NCBI RefSeq assembly: GCF_001650345.1
Contig: NZ_LVHF01000012.1
Coordinates: forward strand, 248,001-312,000
Direction of reading: 5' to 3'
DNA: 64,000 bases
Source: Photobacterium jeanii
GTDB taxonomy: Bacteria > Pseudomonadota > Gammaproteobacteria > Enterobacterales > Vibrionaceae
The translations under genes were made by a program, and so were the position numbers. Below, piece after piece: positions 42,711 to 51,734 of this stretch; the first letter of the stretch is position 1, and every line of letters starts with the position of its first letter. A model generated the notes under the pieces. The model saw only the letters and a program-made list of their open reading frames with translations. It was not told the origin of the DNA and did no database searches.

Positions 42711-44767
42711 TTGATGTGCGCGTACAGCACCGCTTCCCCGGTCGTATTCGCTTCAAGGTACCAGCGCTAAGACATTACTCAGACATTGGTGAGTGGATCA
42801 AGCAAAGCTTGCTTGCAATTCAAGGTATCAATGAAGTACGAGTGAACGAGCATGCGTGTTCGATCATTATTCAATACGAGCCATTGTTGCTAGATTGCAA
42901 AACGCTAGCCGCCCGTATTGAAGCGCTGAACCTTGAAGACGCGGAATCTACTGATGTCGAACATGAGTACACTCGTGGTGATGTTGCTCTTAATGTTATC
43001 GGTACTTTGTCGGCAGCCATGCTACCAAAACGTTGGGGTGCGCTAACGACAGCGACCTTGATTGCCCCAACGTTGGTTGAAGGTATTGAAGAGATCCGTG
43101 ATAAGCGTGTTTCGGTAGAAGTACTTGATGCCATTGCGGTTGGTTTATCGGCATGGCGCGGCGATTACCAAACCGCGATGTTAACCCAAAGCTTAATTAG
43201 CTTGGGTGAATACATGGAGCAGCGTACTAGCCGTAGCAGTGATCAGCTATTGGCTGATCTAATGCGCCCGCAAGAATCATTGGTTTGGAAGATCACTTCC
43301 GAAGGTAAATCACAATGCTTGTCTTCAAGCCTTGTGGCTGGTGATTTGATCGAGTTGATGCCGGGTGATGCGATTCCTATCGATGGTACAGTGCAATCGG
43401 GTACAGCGTTAGTAAATCAATCAACACTGACGGGCGAAAGTGTACCAGTTCGTCGTGAACAAGGTGCACAAGTCTACTCAGGTACTTCGATTCACGAAGG
43501 TGGCATCAAGGTTCGCGTTGAAAAAGTGGGCAGTGAAGCGACGACAGCTAAAATCGCGAAGCTGATTTACGAATCTCTTAGTGAGAAAAGTGAAATCCAG
43601 CAAGTAACCCAAGAGATGGCAGATCGTCGAGTGAAGATTACATTAGGGATCGGTGCGGCAGTATTCGCGTTGACTCAAGATGTGAACCGCTTAGCGTCCG
43701 TGTTCTTGGTGGATTACTCGTGTGCGTTGAAGCTGAGTACGCCAGTGACGTTCAAATCCATTATGTACCGTGCAGCGCAAAATGGCATCTTGTTAAAAGG
43801 TGGCAGCGCAATCGAGAAGATGGTGAAAGTCGATACTTGTGTATTCGATAAAACCGGTACGCTGACTTACGGCGATATGGAAGTTACCGATGTCATTCCA
43901 TTGTGTGATTCCAATACCGCCCGTGACTTGCTTGCGATTGCAGCTTCAGTGGAAGAGCACAGTAGCCACCCGTTGTCACAGGCAGTGGTGAATGCAGCTA
44001 AACATAACGAACTTCCACATATCGATCACGGTGAAGTGGAATACGTAATTGCACACGGTTTGCGCAGTACCCTGAATGAACATTGTTTGATGATGGGCAG
44101 CCGTCACTTCTTGGAAGAGCATGAAAACGTAGATTTTTCTGCTTATGAACAAGAAATCCGTGAAATGGAGCAGCTTGGTCGTCACCTGATTTTCATTTCT
44201 CACCAGAAGAAACTGATCGGTATGATTGGTTTGCGTGATCATCTGCGCGAAGATGTGGTTGAAACTTTCCAAGCTCTTCGTGATGCTGGTATTAATGAGT
44301 TGGTAATGATCTCCGGTGACCGTGCCTTTAAAGCACAAATGCTTGGTGATGAGCTGAAACTGGATCGTGTTTTTGCTGAAGCAACACCAGAAAGTAAATC
44401 TGGTATTGTGGAATCGCTGAAACAGTCAGGTCGCACCGTGATGTTTGTTGGTGATGGTGTGAATGATGCACCAGCGCTGACTAAAGCAGATGTTGGCATT
44501 GCGATGTGCAAAGGCACAGAACTTGCCCGCCAAGCGGCTGATGTTGTGTTATTGAGAGATACTCTTTACGGTGTTGCCGAAGCGCGCCAGTTGGCACAAA
44601 TTGCGATGTCGTTGGTGAATAGCAACATTAAGTTAGCTGAGTATGTGAACAGCGGTATTATGTTTGCGGCAGCGCTAGGTTTCTTGAAACCTGCGGCGAG
44701 TGCTTTACTTCACAATGGTACAACTCTCGCTATTTTGGCGCGTTCTTTAGCGGTGAAAAACGGTTAA
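42707..44767 (+). CDS. fezB: P1B-6-type ATPase, ferrosome FezB-like iron pump
   Basis: This is 686 residues. An N-terminal HMA-type domain lacks CxxC and has P-G-R-I-R at 11-15. The actuator T-G-E-S is at 242-245, and phosphorylation motif D-K-T-G-T at 381-385. The S-H-P nucleotide motif and G-D-G-V-N-D-A-P hinge follow. The metal-site helix reads V-D-Y-S-C-A-L-K, with S-C-A (338-340) in place of C-P-C/S-P-C, the mark of the P1B-6 class. P1B-6 ATPases are the defining FezB proteins of ferrosomes, membrane-bounded iron stores described in Desulfovibrio, Rhodopseudomonas, Shewanella and Clostridioides. Small membrane and HMA genes precede it and a Fur-like box heads the operon. Ferrosome assignment is by these features, without a search. 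Confidence 0.85.
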   Translation: MIDVRVQHRFPGRIRFKVPALRHYSDIGEWIKQSLLAIQGINEVRVNEHACSIIIQYEPLLLDCKTLAARIEALNLEDAESTDVEHEYTRGDVALNVIGTLSAAMLPKRWGALTTATLIAPTLVEGIEEIRDKRVSVEVLDAIAVGLSAWRGDYQTAMLTQSLISLGEYMEQRTSRSSDQLLADLMRPQESLVWKITSEGKSQCLSSSLVAGDLIELMPGDAIPIDGTVQSGTALVNQSTLTGESVPVRREQGAQVYSGTSIHEGGIKVRVEKVGSEATTAKIAKLIYESLSEKSEIQQVTQEMADRRVKITLGIGAAVFALTQDVNRLASVFLVDYSCALKLSTPVTFKSIMYRAAQNGILLKGGSAIEKMVKVDTCVFDKTGTLTYGDMEVTDVIPLCDSNTARDLLAIAASVEEHSSHPLSQAVVNAAKHNELPHIDHGEVEYVIAHGLRSTLNEHCLMMGSRHFLEEHENVDFSAYEQEIREMEQLGRHLIFISHQKKLIGMIGLRDHLREDVVETFQALRDAGINELVMISGDRAFKAQMLGDELKLDRVFAEATPESKSGIVESLKQSGRTVMFVGDGVNDAPALTKADVGIAMCKGTELARQAADVVLLRDTLYGVAEARQLAQIAMSLVNSNIKLAEYVNSGIMFAAALGFLKPAASALLHNGTTLAILARSLAVKNG

Positions 44768-44815
44768 GCCAATACCAAACTGTTAAGTCGTGAATTATAG
44801 CGCTTAAATGAAATC

Positions 44816-44853
44816 AAGCCCGACGAGTGATGCTCGTCGGGCTTTCTTTTTTT
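44816..44853 (+). terminator. Strong terminator of the fez-like operon
   Basis: AAGCCCGACGAG (44816-44827) pairs with CTCGTCGGGCTT (44833-44844), a perfect 12-bp stem with a 5-base loop, followed by TCTTTTTTTC. The convergent M20 peptidase gene ends 26 bases further on. Confidence 0.92.
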
Positions 44854-44878
44854 CTTTAACTTTTTACTCTTTTACTTT

Positions 44879-45985
44879 CTATTCTTTTATTTGGCTAAAG
44901 TGGGCCAAAATTGCGGTCACTTCTTTTATTCTACGGATGAAGCTTTGCTTCGATGCGCGTTCAAATTCGGTATGATCGCCATCACCGAAAGGGCCAAACC
45001 CATCAAGGGTTGGCACTCCTGCACCAGCCATTACATTGGCATCACTCACACCACCTCGTTGCTCAGTCAGCAGTGGCGTACCGATAAGCTGTGATAGTTT
45101 TTCAATCAATGCTTGTTGCTCAGCGCTCGGGGTCATGACATTTCGTTGTAAGCCACCAGTTAACTCGGTTGAAACACCGTCAACGCCATGATTAGGGATA
45201 AGGGCAGGGATCGCTTTTAAGATCCGATCTTGCTCATCTCGGGTAGTAAAGCGGGTTTCAACCATCAGCTTGGCATAAGGGGAAATAGTATTGGTGCTGG
45301 TGCCACCTTCAATTAAGCCAACATTTACTGTGGTGCCTTTGTCGAGTTCAGTCAGCTCGGTTAGGGCAATCAATAATCTTGCTGCGGCTAAGTTCGCATT
45401 ACGGCCGCTGGTGTAATGGTTACCCGCATGTGCAGCAACGCCAGTTAGCTCAACACAATAGGTCGCGACGCCTTTGCGACCATTAACCACTTCATGGTTT
45501 TCACCCGCAGCTTCAAAATCAATACAAGCTTGGTATTGGCTGGCGATAGCACTGGTGATGGCTTTGCTGTCGTCGCTGCCTGTTTCTTCATCACTGACTA
45601 ACAAGAAGTCGATATTGTTGATTTCTCCATATTCGATAAAGATGTTGCGAAGTGCAGAAAGGGCAACAAAGTTCCCGCCCTTCATATCACAAGTGCCTGG
45701 ACCGTATACCCACTCTGTATCTTCTTTAAATCCTTCAAAGGTATTGGGTGGAAACACGGTATCGAGGTGACCAAGTAGTAGTAGTCGATCTTGATTGTCG
45801 ATCACATTGCTTTGAAACAACATGTGATCACCAATTTCTTCTCGTGGGAAGGTCGTCGTCGACATACCTAGCTTTTCTAACCACTGTTGCATGAGTTGTC
45901 CGTTGGCATCAACGCCCGCCTTGTTTTGCGTCCATGAGTTGATGTCTACCAATCTTTTTAAATCACTAAAATCGATACGCGTCAC
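44879..45985 (-). CDS. M20 family metallopeptidase (carboxypeptidase G2-like)
   Basis: This 368-residue cytosolic enzyme has the M20 zinc motifs in order: L-L-G-H-L-D-T-V-F near 70-78, GPGTCDMKGG near 95-104, the catalytic S-D-E-E-T-G-S near 129-135, a dimerisation domain with VAAHAGNHYTSGRNA, and a late GFGPFGDGDHTEFE with the terminal His. M20 members of this group remove C-terminal residues such as glutamate from peptides or folates. It is divergent from the ATP-grasp genes, with a palindrome in the shared promoter, so it may trim or recycle what those ligases make. Confidence 0.88.
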   Translation of the reverse strand: MTRIDFSDLKRLVDINSWTQNKAGVDANGQLMQQWLEKLGMSTTTFPREEIGDHMLFQSNVIDNQDRLLLLGHLDTVFPPNTFEGFKEDTEWVYGPGTCDMKGGNFVALSALRNIFIEYGEINNIDFLLVSDEETGSDDSKAITSAIASQYQACIDFEAAGENHEVVNGRKGVATYCVELTGVAAHAGNHYTSGRNANLAAARLLIALTELTELDKGTTVNVGLIEGGTSTNTISPYAKLMVETRFTTRDEQDRILKAIPALIPNHGVDGVSTELTGGLQRNVMTPSAEQQALIEKLSQLIGTPLLTEQRGGVSDANVMAGAGVPTLDGFGPFGDGDHTEFERASKQSFIRRIKEVTAILAHFSQIKE

Positions 45986-46051
45986 AGCTTAATTCCTTCT
46001 TCAATGTAAATGCGTTAATCGGAGACTTGTCGATGAGAATTTCCACTTGGG

Positions 46052-46069
46052 TCACTGTTATCACAGTGA
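46052..46069. promoter_or_regulatory. Perfect palindrome in the M20 / ATP-grasp divergent promoter
   Basis: TCACTGT (46052-46058) and ACAGTGA (46063-46069) form a perfect 7-4-7 palindrome. A good -10 box, TATAAT at 46091-46096, lies just to its right, so the palindrome covers the -35 region of the rightward promoter. It looks like a repressor operator; the protein is unknown. Confidence 0.5.
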
Positions 46070-46166
46070 TGCAACACTATGATATGCAACTATAATACTA
46101 TCATTTTTGGAATGTTTGGATTCTCATTCAGCATATTTTTGAAGTCGAGTGATTTAAGGAAAAGTT

Positions 46167-47162
46167 ATGGCTGCGCATCGAGTTGGTTTATGGATGTATC
46201 AAAATTCAGGTGGGACAGAAATCGAGAAGAAAATTGTCGCTCAGTTAAATGAAAGAGATGTCGAGGTAATCACAGGGTTAGACTTGAATCATGCCTCTGC
46301 TCATAACGGCAGTATTTTCTGCAATGGGCATGCGATGGAAGATTTGGATTTGTTTTTCTCGTACAACGCTGGTCAGCAAGGCCCATTTCAAATGTACTTG
46401 TACGAGACATTAAGCAGCATGATCCCAACCGTGAACAACTACGCGTCGTTTGAACTCACGGAAGATAAGTTCCGCACCGCGCATTTGCTGAAAAGACACA
46501 ACATTCCGACTGCTGATCATATTGTTTGTAACAAACATAATATTGAGCAACTGCGCGAACACTTACGCTTCTGGCAAGGTAAAGCGATTTGCAAGCCCGT
46601 CAATGGCTGGGGCGGCAATGGCATTATCAAACTAGAAAGTGAGCGTGACCTTGATTTGCTGTTGCCATATATCACTTTGCAAAACTCACCTCAGTTCTAT
46701 ATTGAGCGTGTAATTGAAAACGATTACACCGATTACCGCATTGATATCGTCGATAACAAATACGTGGCGTGTTATGGACGTAAAGCGGCGAAAGGTTGTT
46801 GGAAAACCAATGTCACCAGTGGTGGTAGTGTGATGTTGCGTGAGCCGAGCCAAGAGGTCATTGATCTGGCATTGAAGGCCGCCAAAGTCACCGGATTGGA
46901 AGTGGCTGGGGTCGATATTATTTACGACATTGAACACCAGCAATACGTGGTGATTGAAGTAAATGGTATCCCAGCATTTGCGACGCCAGACCAAGAAAAA
47001 GTGGGATTGAATTTCAACGATACCAAAATTGAGTACTTGGTGGATTTGATAGAGAGAACCATCAAGAAAGACGAACATGCGCAAACCAGCCCAGTAAAGG
47101 AATTATTGCAAGCGGATCTTGGGCTAGCGACAGAGACTTTTGTGGAGGATAAAGCACTATGA
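46167..47162 (+). CDS. RimK-like ATP-grasp ligase
   Basis: This 331-residue protein has an N-terminal alpha/beta domain (HRVGLWMYQNSGGTEIEKKIV) and an ATP-grasp core: a first Lys in AICKPVNGWGGNGIIKL (about 140-156), YIERVIENDYTDYRIDIV as the hinge region, and the metal end VDIIYDIEHQQYVVIEVNGIPAF with E-V-N intact. RimK-type enzymes add amino acids to a carboxyl end of a protein or peptide. It starts a two-gene unit with the next ATP-grasp gene (four-base overlap), so a shared substrate is likely. Substrate unknown. Confidence 0.85.
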   Translation: MAAHRVGLWMYQNSGGTEIEKKIVAQLNERDVEVITGLDLNHASAHNGSIFCNGHAMEDLDLFFSYNAGQQGPFQMYLYETLSSMIPTVNNYASFELTEDKFRTAHLLKRHNIPTADHIVCNKHNIEQLREHLRFWQGKAICKPVNGWGGNGIIKLESERDLDLLLPYITLQNSPQFYIERVIENDYTDYRIDIVDNKYVACYGRKAAKGCWKTNVTSGGSVMLREPSQEVIDLALKAAKVTGLEVAGVDIIYDIEHQQYVVIEVNGIPAFATPDQEKVGLNFNDTKIEYLVDLIERTIKKDEHAQTSPVKELLQADLGLATETFVEDKAL

Positions 47163-48670
47163 TGACGACAAATACCCAATCAGCGCATTCAGATAACAGC
47201 GTGAAGTCAAGCAAGCTACCTAAGCTGGGTATGTTATATCTCGATCATGTGCTGCGTTTTTTCGATCGCTCAAACTTCCAAGGCTGGCCCGATAAGATTG
47301 AACAAGTGGTGTACCACTGGGGCAACGACAAACAGCGTTTTATCAATGAAGTGAAACGTAAAAAAATCGATGTGCTGATTGGTAATATCCCAGCGACGGC
47401 GTACGAAACTTTCCGTGATATTGCGCGTGCGTTGCCACACGTTAAATTCATTCCATCGCTAGATAGCCAGTTCAGTAATAAATCAAAAGAAAACGTGACT
47501 CACTTCTGTGAGAAGTACCAATTACCGATCCCGAAAACACACATTTTCTATCAAGCTGACCAAGCTTTGGAGTATTTACGAACCGCCACTTATCCGAAAA
47601 TTGTGAAGCGCTCTTATGGGCCATCTAACTATGGCGGTTATTTTGTCCATAAAGTGGATAGTGCTGAAGAGGCAATCAGTCTATTTTCAGAGCGTCGCTA
47701 CTTCCCAGCCTATATTCAAGACTTTGTACCAATGAAGGCGGATATTCGCGTGATGTTGGTCGGTCATCAGCCGGTCTGTGCATTCTGGCGTCGCCCACCG
47801 GAAGGTGAATGGCTCACCAATACCAGTCAAGGTGGCAGCATGGATTACCAAGCTGTGCCTCGTGAAGTACTTGAACTAGCAGTGCGCGTGTCAAAAGCGG
47901 CAAAAGCGGAATACTGGGCGTGTGATATTGCTGTGAGCACTAAAGATGAATACACCATCTTAGAATGTGCCACCGCGTTTGCAGCTTTCCCATATATTCG
48001 AGATTGGATTGGCCAATACTTGATGTGGCATCTCGCGCCTGATCATTTCCGTAAGCCGTTCTTTGCTGATCGTAACTGGGAAGAGTTAGGAAAGATTGAC
48101 TCATCTTTACTTCGCACTATGCGCCATATCCGATTTGGTCATGCAAGCGTCTCGACTGACACTGGCGAGTATGCTCCAGCTGATGAGCAATATTCGTTAT
48201 TAAATACCTACCGTGAAGCGGGTGAAGAGTGGCCAAGTGAAGCTTGGAACTTCCAAGATAAATTCCAAAGTAATAAACATAACCCTTACTTTGGTGAAGA
48301 TGCGGCACCTCAAGAAGTTGATGATGATATTGAGCGTGATATTGAAGATTTTCTTCTTGATACAGGAATAGAAGATATCGCCAGTGCTGAGTCACTTTCA
48401 TCTGATGAAAATTCGTCGAGCGCTCGTGAAATGGCAGGTGAGAGCTGTCGCCCTGTGACCAAAGCGCAATTAATAGCATTCTTTGCATCGGTCAAAGGGA
48501 TCGGGAAAAAGTTACCAACGGAAATTGTTGAGACATTGGGTGTTGAAGGCACATTAGCTGTTCTGCGAGAAGCGCCAGAACAATTGATGAGTTTCCGTAA
48601 CTTAAAACAGAAGAAGCTCACTGCAATTTTAGAACAATGGCAACGTTTTGATTTTGAGAGCGTGAGCTAA
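47159..48670 (+). CDS. Second ATP-grasp protein with a C-terminal helix-hairpin-helix region
   Basis: This is 503 residues. The N-terminal domain is followed by an ATP-grasp core with a first Lys in KIVKRSYGPSNYGGYFVH (about 148-165) and a second region RVMLVGHQPVCAFWRRPPEG. The expected metal end reads Y-T-I-L-E-C-A-T-A: the usual E-x-N is E-C-A, so one metal ligand is lost. An acidic linker (380-425) leads to a helix-hairpin-helix pair at about 435-500 (FFASVKGIGKKLPTEIVETLG, then APEQLMSFRNLKQKK), normally a DNA-binding unit. The gene overlaps the first ATP-grasp gene by four bases. It may be a regulatory or substrate-holding partner. Confidence 0.8.
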   Translation: MMTTNTQSAHSDNSVKSSKLPKLGMLYLDHVLRFFDRSNFQGWPDKIEQVVYHWGNDKQRFINEVKRKKIDVLIGNIPATAYETFRDIARALPHVKFIPSLDSQFSNKSKENVTHFCEKYQLPIPKTHIFYQADQALEYLRTATYPKIVKRSYGPSNYGGYFVHKVDSAEEAISLFSERRYFPAYIQDFVPMKADIRVMLVGHQPVCAFWRRPPEGEWLTNTSQGGSMDYQAVPREVLELAVRVSKAAKAEYWACDIAVSTKDEYTILECATAFAAFPYIRDWIGQYLMWHLAPDHFRKPFFADRNWEELGKIDSSLLRTMRHIRFGHASVSTDTGEYAPADEQYSLLNTYREAGEEWPSEAWNFQDKFQSNKHNPYFGEDAAPQEVDDDIERDIEDFLLDTGIEDIASAESLSSDENSSSAREMAGESCRPVTKAQLIAFFASVKGIGKKLPTEIVETLGVEGTLAVLREAPEQLMSFRNLKQKKLTAILEQWQRFDFESVS

Positions 48671-48734
48671 TTAATGCGCAGTAATAAAGCGCATGCTGTA
48701 AAAGAAGAAATGTGAACAAGTAGTTGATACCAAA

Positions 48735-48774
48735 CTGAGTAGGCTAATTTTAACGCCTACTCAGCGCGTTTTTT
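48735..48774 (+). terminator. Terminator between the ATP-grasp pair and the M14 gene
   Basis: CTGAGTAGGC (48735-48744) pairs with GCCTACTCAG (48755-48764) over a 10-base loop, and six T residues follow at 48769-48774. The M14 gene starts at 48801, so it either has its own promoter or relies on read-through. Confidence 0.75.
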
Positions 48775-48800
48775 GATTAGGGATGAAATAAGGATTTCCG

Positions 48801-51458
48801 ATGAAGAAGCAATATTTGTCGTATCAAGAGACAATCGATTTTCTTACTCGGGCTATGGAAAAGCACCCGAACTTGATCCGACTGGAAAATATCGGTGATA
48901 CCCACGAAGGGCGACCGATTATGATGGTGACAGTGTCACAAGATGTCGCCTATGCCGATTTAAAACCCGCTTTACTGTATACCGGTACTATTCACGCAAG
49001 AGAGTGGATAGGTATCGAACTCGCCGTCAACTTCATTCAGTATTTACTCGATAACTATCCAAGTAACCCAGATGTGGTTGAAGCATTAACACGCAATACC
49101 TTGTACATGGTGCCGTGTTTGAACCCGGATGGTTTTGAATATTCTCGTCAGCACTTTTCCTTCTGGCGTAAGAATCGACGCGACAACGGTGATGGTACAT
49201 TCGGGGTCGATTTAAACCGTAACTTCGGCATTAATTTCAAACGTTCAACTAATACCCAATCCAATATCTATGGCGGACCTGCAGCGTTTTCTGAACCAGA
49301 AACGCAAGCCATTAAACAGTTTGTGGAAAACCATAACAATATTCGGATTGCATTAGATTATCACTCACAGGGCAATGTCTTTTTCCCTGCGCATAAGTTT
49401 AATCATGAAGCTGAATTGGAAGGCACAGACTTGAACATTCTGTGTGCCAATATGGCGAATGAAATCTACAAGGTCACTAAGCGTCAATATGGTATTCACC
49501 GTGGTAAGCCTCCAGCAAACTTGATCCACGGAAGTGGCCGTGAGTATTACTATGATCGCGGGATCTTGTCGTCAGTTGTTGAAGTGGGAAGTCGCAATAT
49601 TCCTGACTATATGATCAACATGTCGCAAAGCGTGGATGAGAACATTCCGGCATTGTTATATGCCTTAGGCTCAGCCATCAACTATTCCGATTTAGCACCG
49701 AAACGACCAGAAAACTTCACCATTACAGAGGTTACAGCCAACCAAGCGTGGTTGAGTTGGGACGCCTCACCGGATGATGACGGTTGCTACTATCAGGTTT
49801 ATCGTGCTGAGTCGCCTAAGTACCAATGTACCCGCGAGAACCTTATCGCGATCACCTCACAAAACGAGTACGTTGATAAGCAATTGAAATCAGGGCACCG
49901 TTATTACTACAACTTGCGCAAAGTGAATCGTATAAACCGTGTGAAATCGCCTTTCGCGCCAGAGGTGAAAATTAAAACCTGTCTGGAAAAAGATGAATTT
50001 GCTTTCACGCTTTTCCCAACCCCAGAACAAATTGGTTACGTGGGCGAGTTAACTAAAGCTAATAACCGTGAACACTTTGGTTACAACTCACTCTTTATCG
50101 GGGTGAACAAAACCAAAGGTGTTTGTTATGGGGTGATTGATTTTAATATCGACCGTTTACCTGCGGACGCCATTATTAAAGATGCCGTGTTCTCGCTTTA
50201 CCCAATGAACCGCGTTGGCGCCAAAATTGAGAACTACGGCGAATGGTCAGTGTCGATCCTTAATCCAGAAGAGATCACCGATATTACTGATTTCGAGCAA
50301 ATTCGATCGGCAACACCAATTCAAACCTTGGGTGATGCGATTGATTCCGATCAGCTCACTCAAGGCATTTGGAAAACATGGCGATTTAGCGCCTTAGAAA
50401 AAAGATTGGTGGAAGAGCAGCTTGAAAAAGGGCGCTTGTTATTGAGATTGCAAGGGCCAGATAATCTACCGCTTTGCAATGATTCGCAAATGATGCAGTT
50501 TGATATCGGTTACGGACGTTTCGGTGGTGGCATTCATTACCGACCAAATCTCGATTTGATCTACACCCGCAAACCTTATCAAATCGCGCTGTCGGCAACG
50601 GATTGTCATACTATCGAGCGTGAAGCGCATTATCCGGCTGAACTTCGCTCTGGGTTTGATCATCAAGGCGAAACTGTGTTTGGCCAAGTTGGATTCTCGC
50701 TATCGTGTATTAGCAATAATAGCGATATCGCCATTACCGAAGCGTATTTTGAAATTGAAAGTGGCTCTTTGGTTGGCATTAATCAACCGATGCGATTTAC
50801 GGTAGAAATGGCAGAGCTCGAAAGCCCTGATTATTACAGTGTTAGAAATCGCGAGAAAATCGAGTTCATTGGCTACGAAGTCAGTAGCGAAGATCTGGCT
50901 AAATCACCACGTCAGCGCTTTATGTTCGATAGCTCGGCACGACAATATCTTGAGCAGCTTCATGCCGAAGGTAAACATGTGACGCTAATCATTCGTGCTA
51001 CTTCCGCATCACGACAAAAAGAAGCCATTGTTGATTGGCATGGATTAGAAGGCGAGCATCGCCCGCAGTTGGTGATTGAATATATCGAGCGTCGAAACCA
51101 TGCCCTTGAAACGCCACAAAACCTCGAAGCACAGTTGCAAGATGGTCTAGTGAAACTGACTTGGGATAACCCAGACCATCCTGATTTTGTTGGCTGTTAT
51201 GTGGTGCGAAATAGTTTCCACCCACCACGTTCACCGTTCGATGGCGTGAAGTTGTATGCCGGCAAAGATAGCTATACCTTTGATCGCTTCGGTAACGCTA
51301 ATCTTCCTAAATACTATTCCGTGTTTAGTTACGACAATGTGCCTAACTATTCTGTACCAGCAATGTTGAAGTTCAGTACAGAAGAGGTGACACCAATCGA
51401 GCTGGAAGAGTTTGAGCCACAAGACGAGGTTGAAAAGCGTTATCGCGACGGTAATTAG
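48801..51458 (+). CDS. Large M14 zinc carboxypeptidase with FnIII and DNRLRE-like modules
   Basis: This is 885 residues. The M14 domain (about 5-290) has the zinc ligands H65-x2-E68 (HAREW) and H188 (DYHSQG), substrate-binding R140 (GVDLNRNF) and catalytic E261 (VVEVGSRN). A fibronectin-III-like domain follows at 297-390, two DNRLRE-like beta domains at about 400-790, and a last FnIII-like domain at about 800-875. M14 enzymes cut C-terminal residues from peptides. Unusually for a protein with these extracellular-type modules, there is no signal peptide. It lies 130 bases after two ATP-grasp ligase genes, suggesting that it processes their product. Confidence 0.86.
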   Translation: MKKQYLSYQETIDFLTRAMEKHPNLIRLENIGDTHEGRPIMMVTVSQDVAYADLKPALLYTGTIHAREWIGIELAVNFIQYLLDNYPSNPDVVEALTRNTLYMVPCLNPDGFEYSRQHFSFWRKNRRDNGDGTFGVDLNRNFGINFKRSTNTQSNIYGGPAAFSEPETQAIKQFVENHNNIRIALDYHSQGNVFFPAHKFNHEAELEGTDLNILCANMANEIYKVTKRQYGIHRGKPPANLIHGSGREYYYDRGILSSVVEVGSRNIPDYMINMSQSVDENIPALLYALGSAINYSDLAPKRPENFTITEVTANQAWLSWDASPDDDGCYYQVYRAESPKYQCTRENLIAITSQNEYVDKQLKSGHRYYYNLRKVNRINRVKSPFAPEVKIKTCLEKDEFAFTLFPTPEQIGYVGELTKANNREHFGYNSLFIGVNKTKGVCYGVIDFNIDRLPADAIIKDAVFSLYPMNRVGAKIENYGEWSVSILNPEEITDITDFEQIRSATPIQTLGDAIDSDQLTQGIWKTWRFSALEKRLVEEQLEKGRLLLRLQGPDNLPLCNDSQMMQFDIGYGRFGGGIHYRPNLDLIYTRKPYQIALSATDCHTIEREAHYPAELRSGFDHQGETVFGQVGFSLSCISNNSDIAITEAYFEIESGSLVGINQPMRFTVEMAELESPDYYSVRNREKIEFIGYEVSSEDLAKSPRQRFMFDSSARQYLEQLHAEGKHVTLIIRATSASRQKEAIVDWHGLEGEHRPQLVIEYIERRNHALETPQNLEAQLQDGLVKLTWDNPDHPDFVGCYVVRNSFHPPRSPFDGVKLYAGKDSYTFDRFGNANLPKYYSVFSYDNVPNYSVPAMLKFSTEEVTPIELEEFEPQDEVEKRYRDGN

Positions 51459-51573
51459 TTGAGGTTGAGCAAGAGCTTGAAAGCTATCAATTTGTTGGGT
51501 TTTAAAAGTAATAAAAATGAGATGATGGCTTTCTCTCGTGCGAGAATAAAGCGCTAAAAATTAAAATGATAGC

Positions 51574-51601
51574 AAAAGGCTTTCGTATGAAAGCCTTTTT
51601 T
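51574..51601 (+). terminator. Terminator of the M14 gene
   Basis: AAAAGGCTTTC (51574-51584) pairs with GAAAGCCTTTT (51589-51599) around GTAT, followed by more T residues. It closes the M14 transcript before the AraC promoter. Confidence 0.88.
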
Positions 51602-51648
51602 GTGTCTGGAAATTGAGAGTGAAGATTTAAACGCTGCAAGAATAAACC

Positions 51649-51693
51649 GCAATTTTGTACAAAAATATCTGTGAGGTGTACGCTAGACTGAAA
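51649..51693 (+). promoter_or_regulatory. Bipartite element upstream of the AraC gene
   Basis: GCAATTTTGTACAA (51649-51662), a 20-base spacer and CTAGACTGAAA (51683-51693) lie 42 bases before the AraC start. The same pair with the same spacing recurs before azlC. It is probably the AraC protein's own binding site plus part of its promoter. Confidence 0.65.
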
Positions 51694-51734
51694 GTGAAAC
51701 ATTGCGTTTAACTTAGAAAAATAATCGAGATTGA

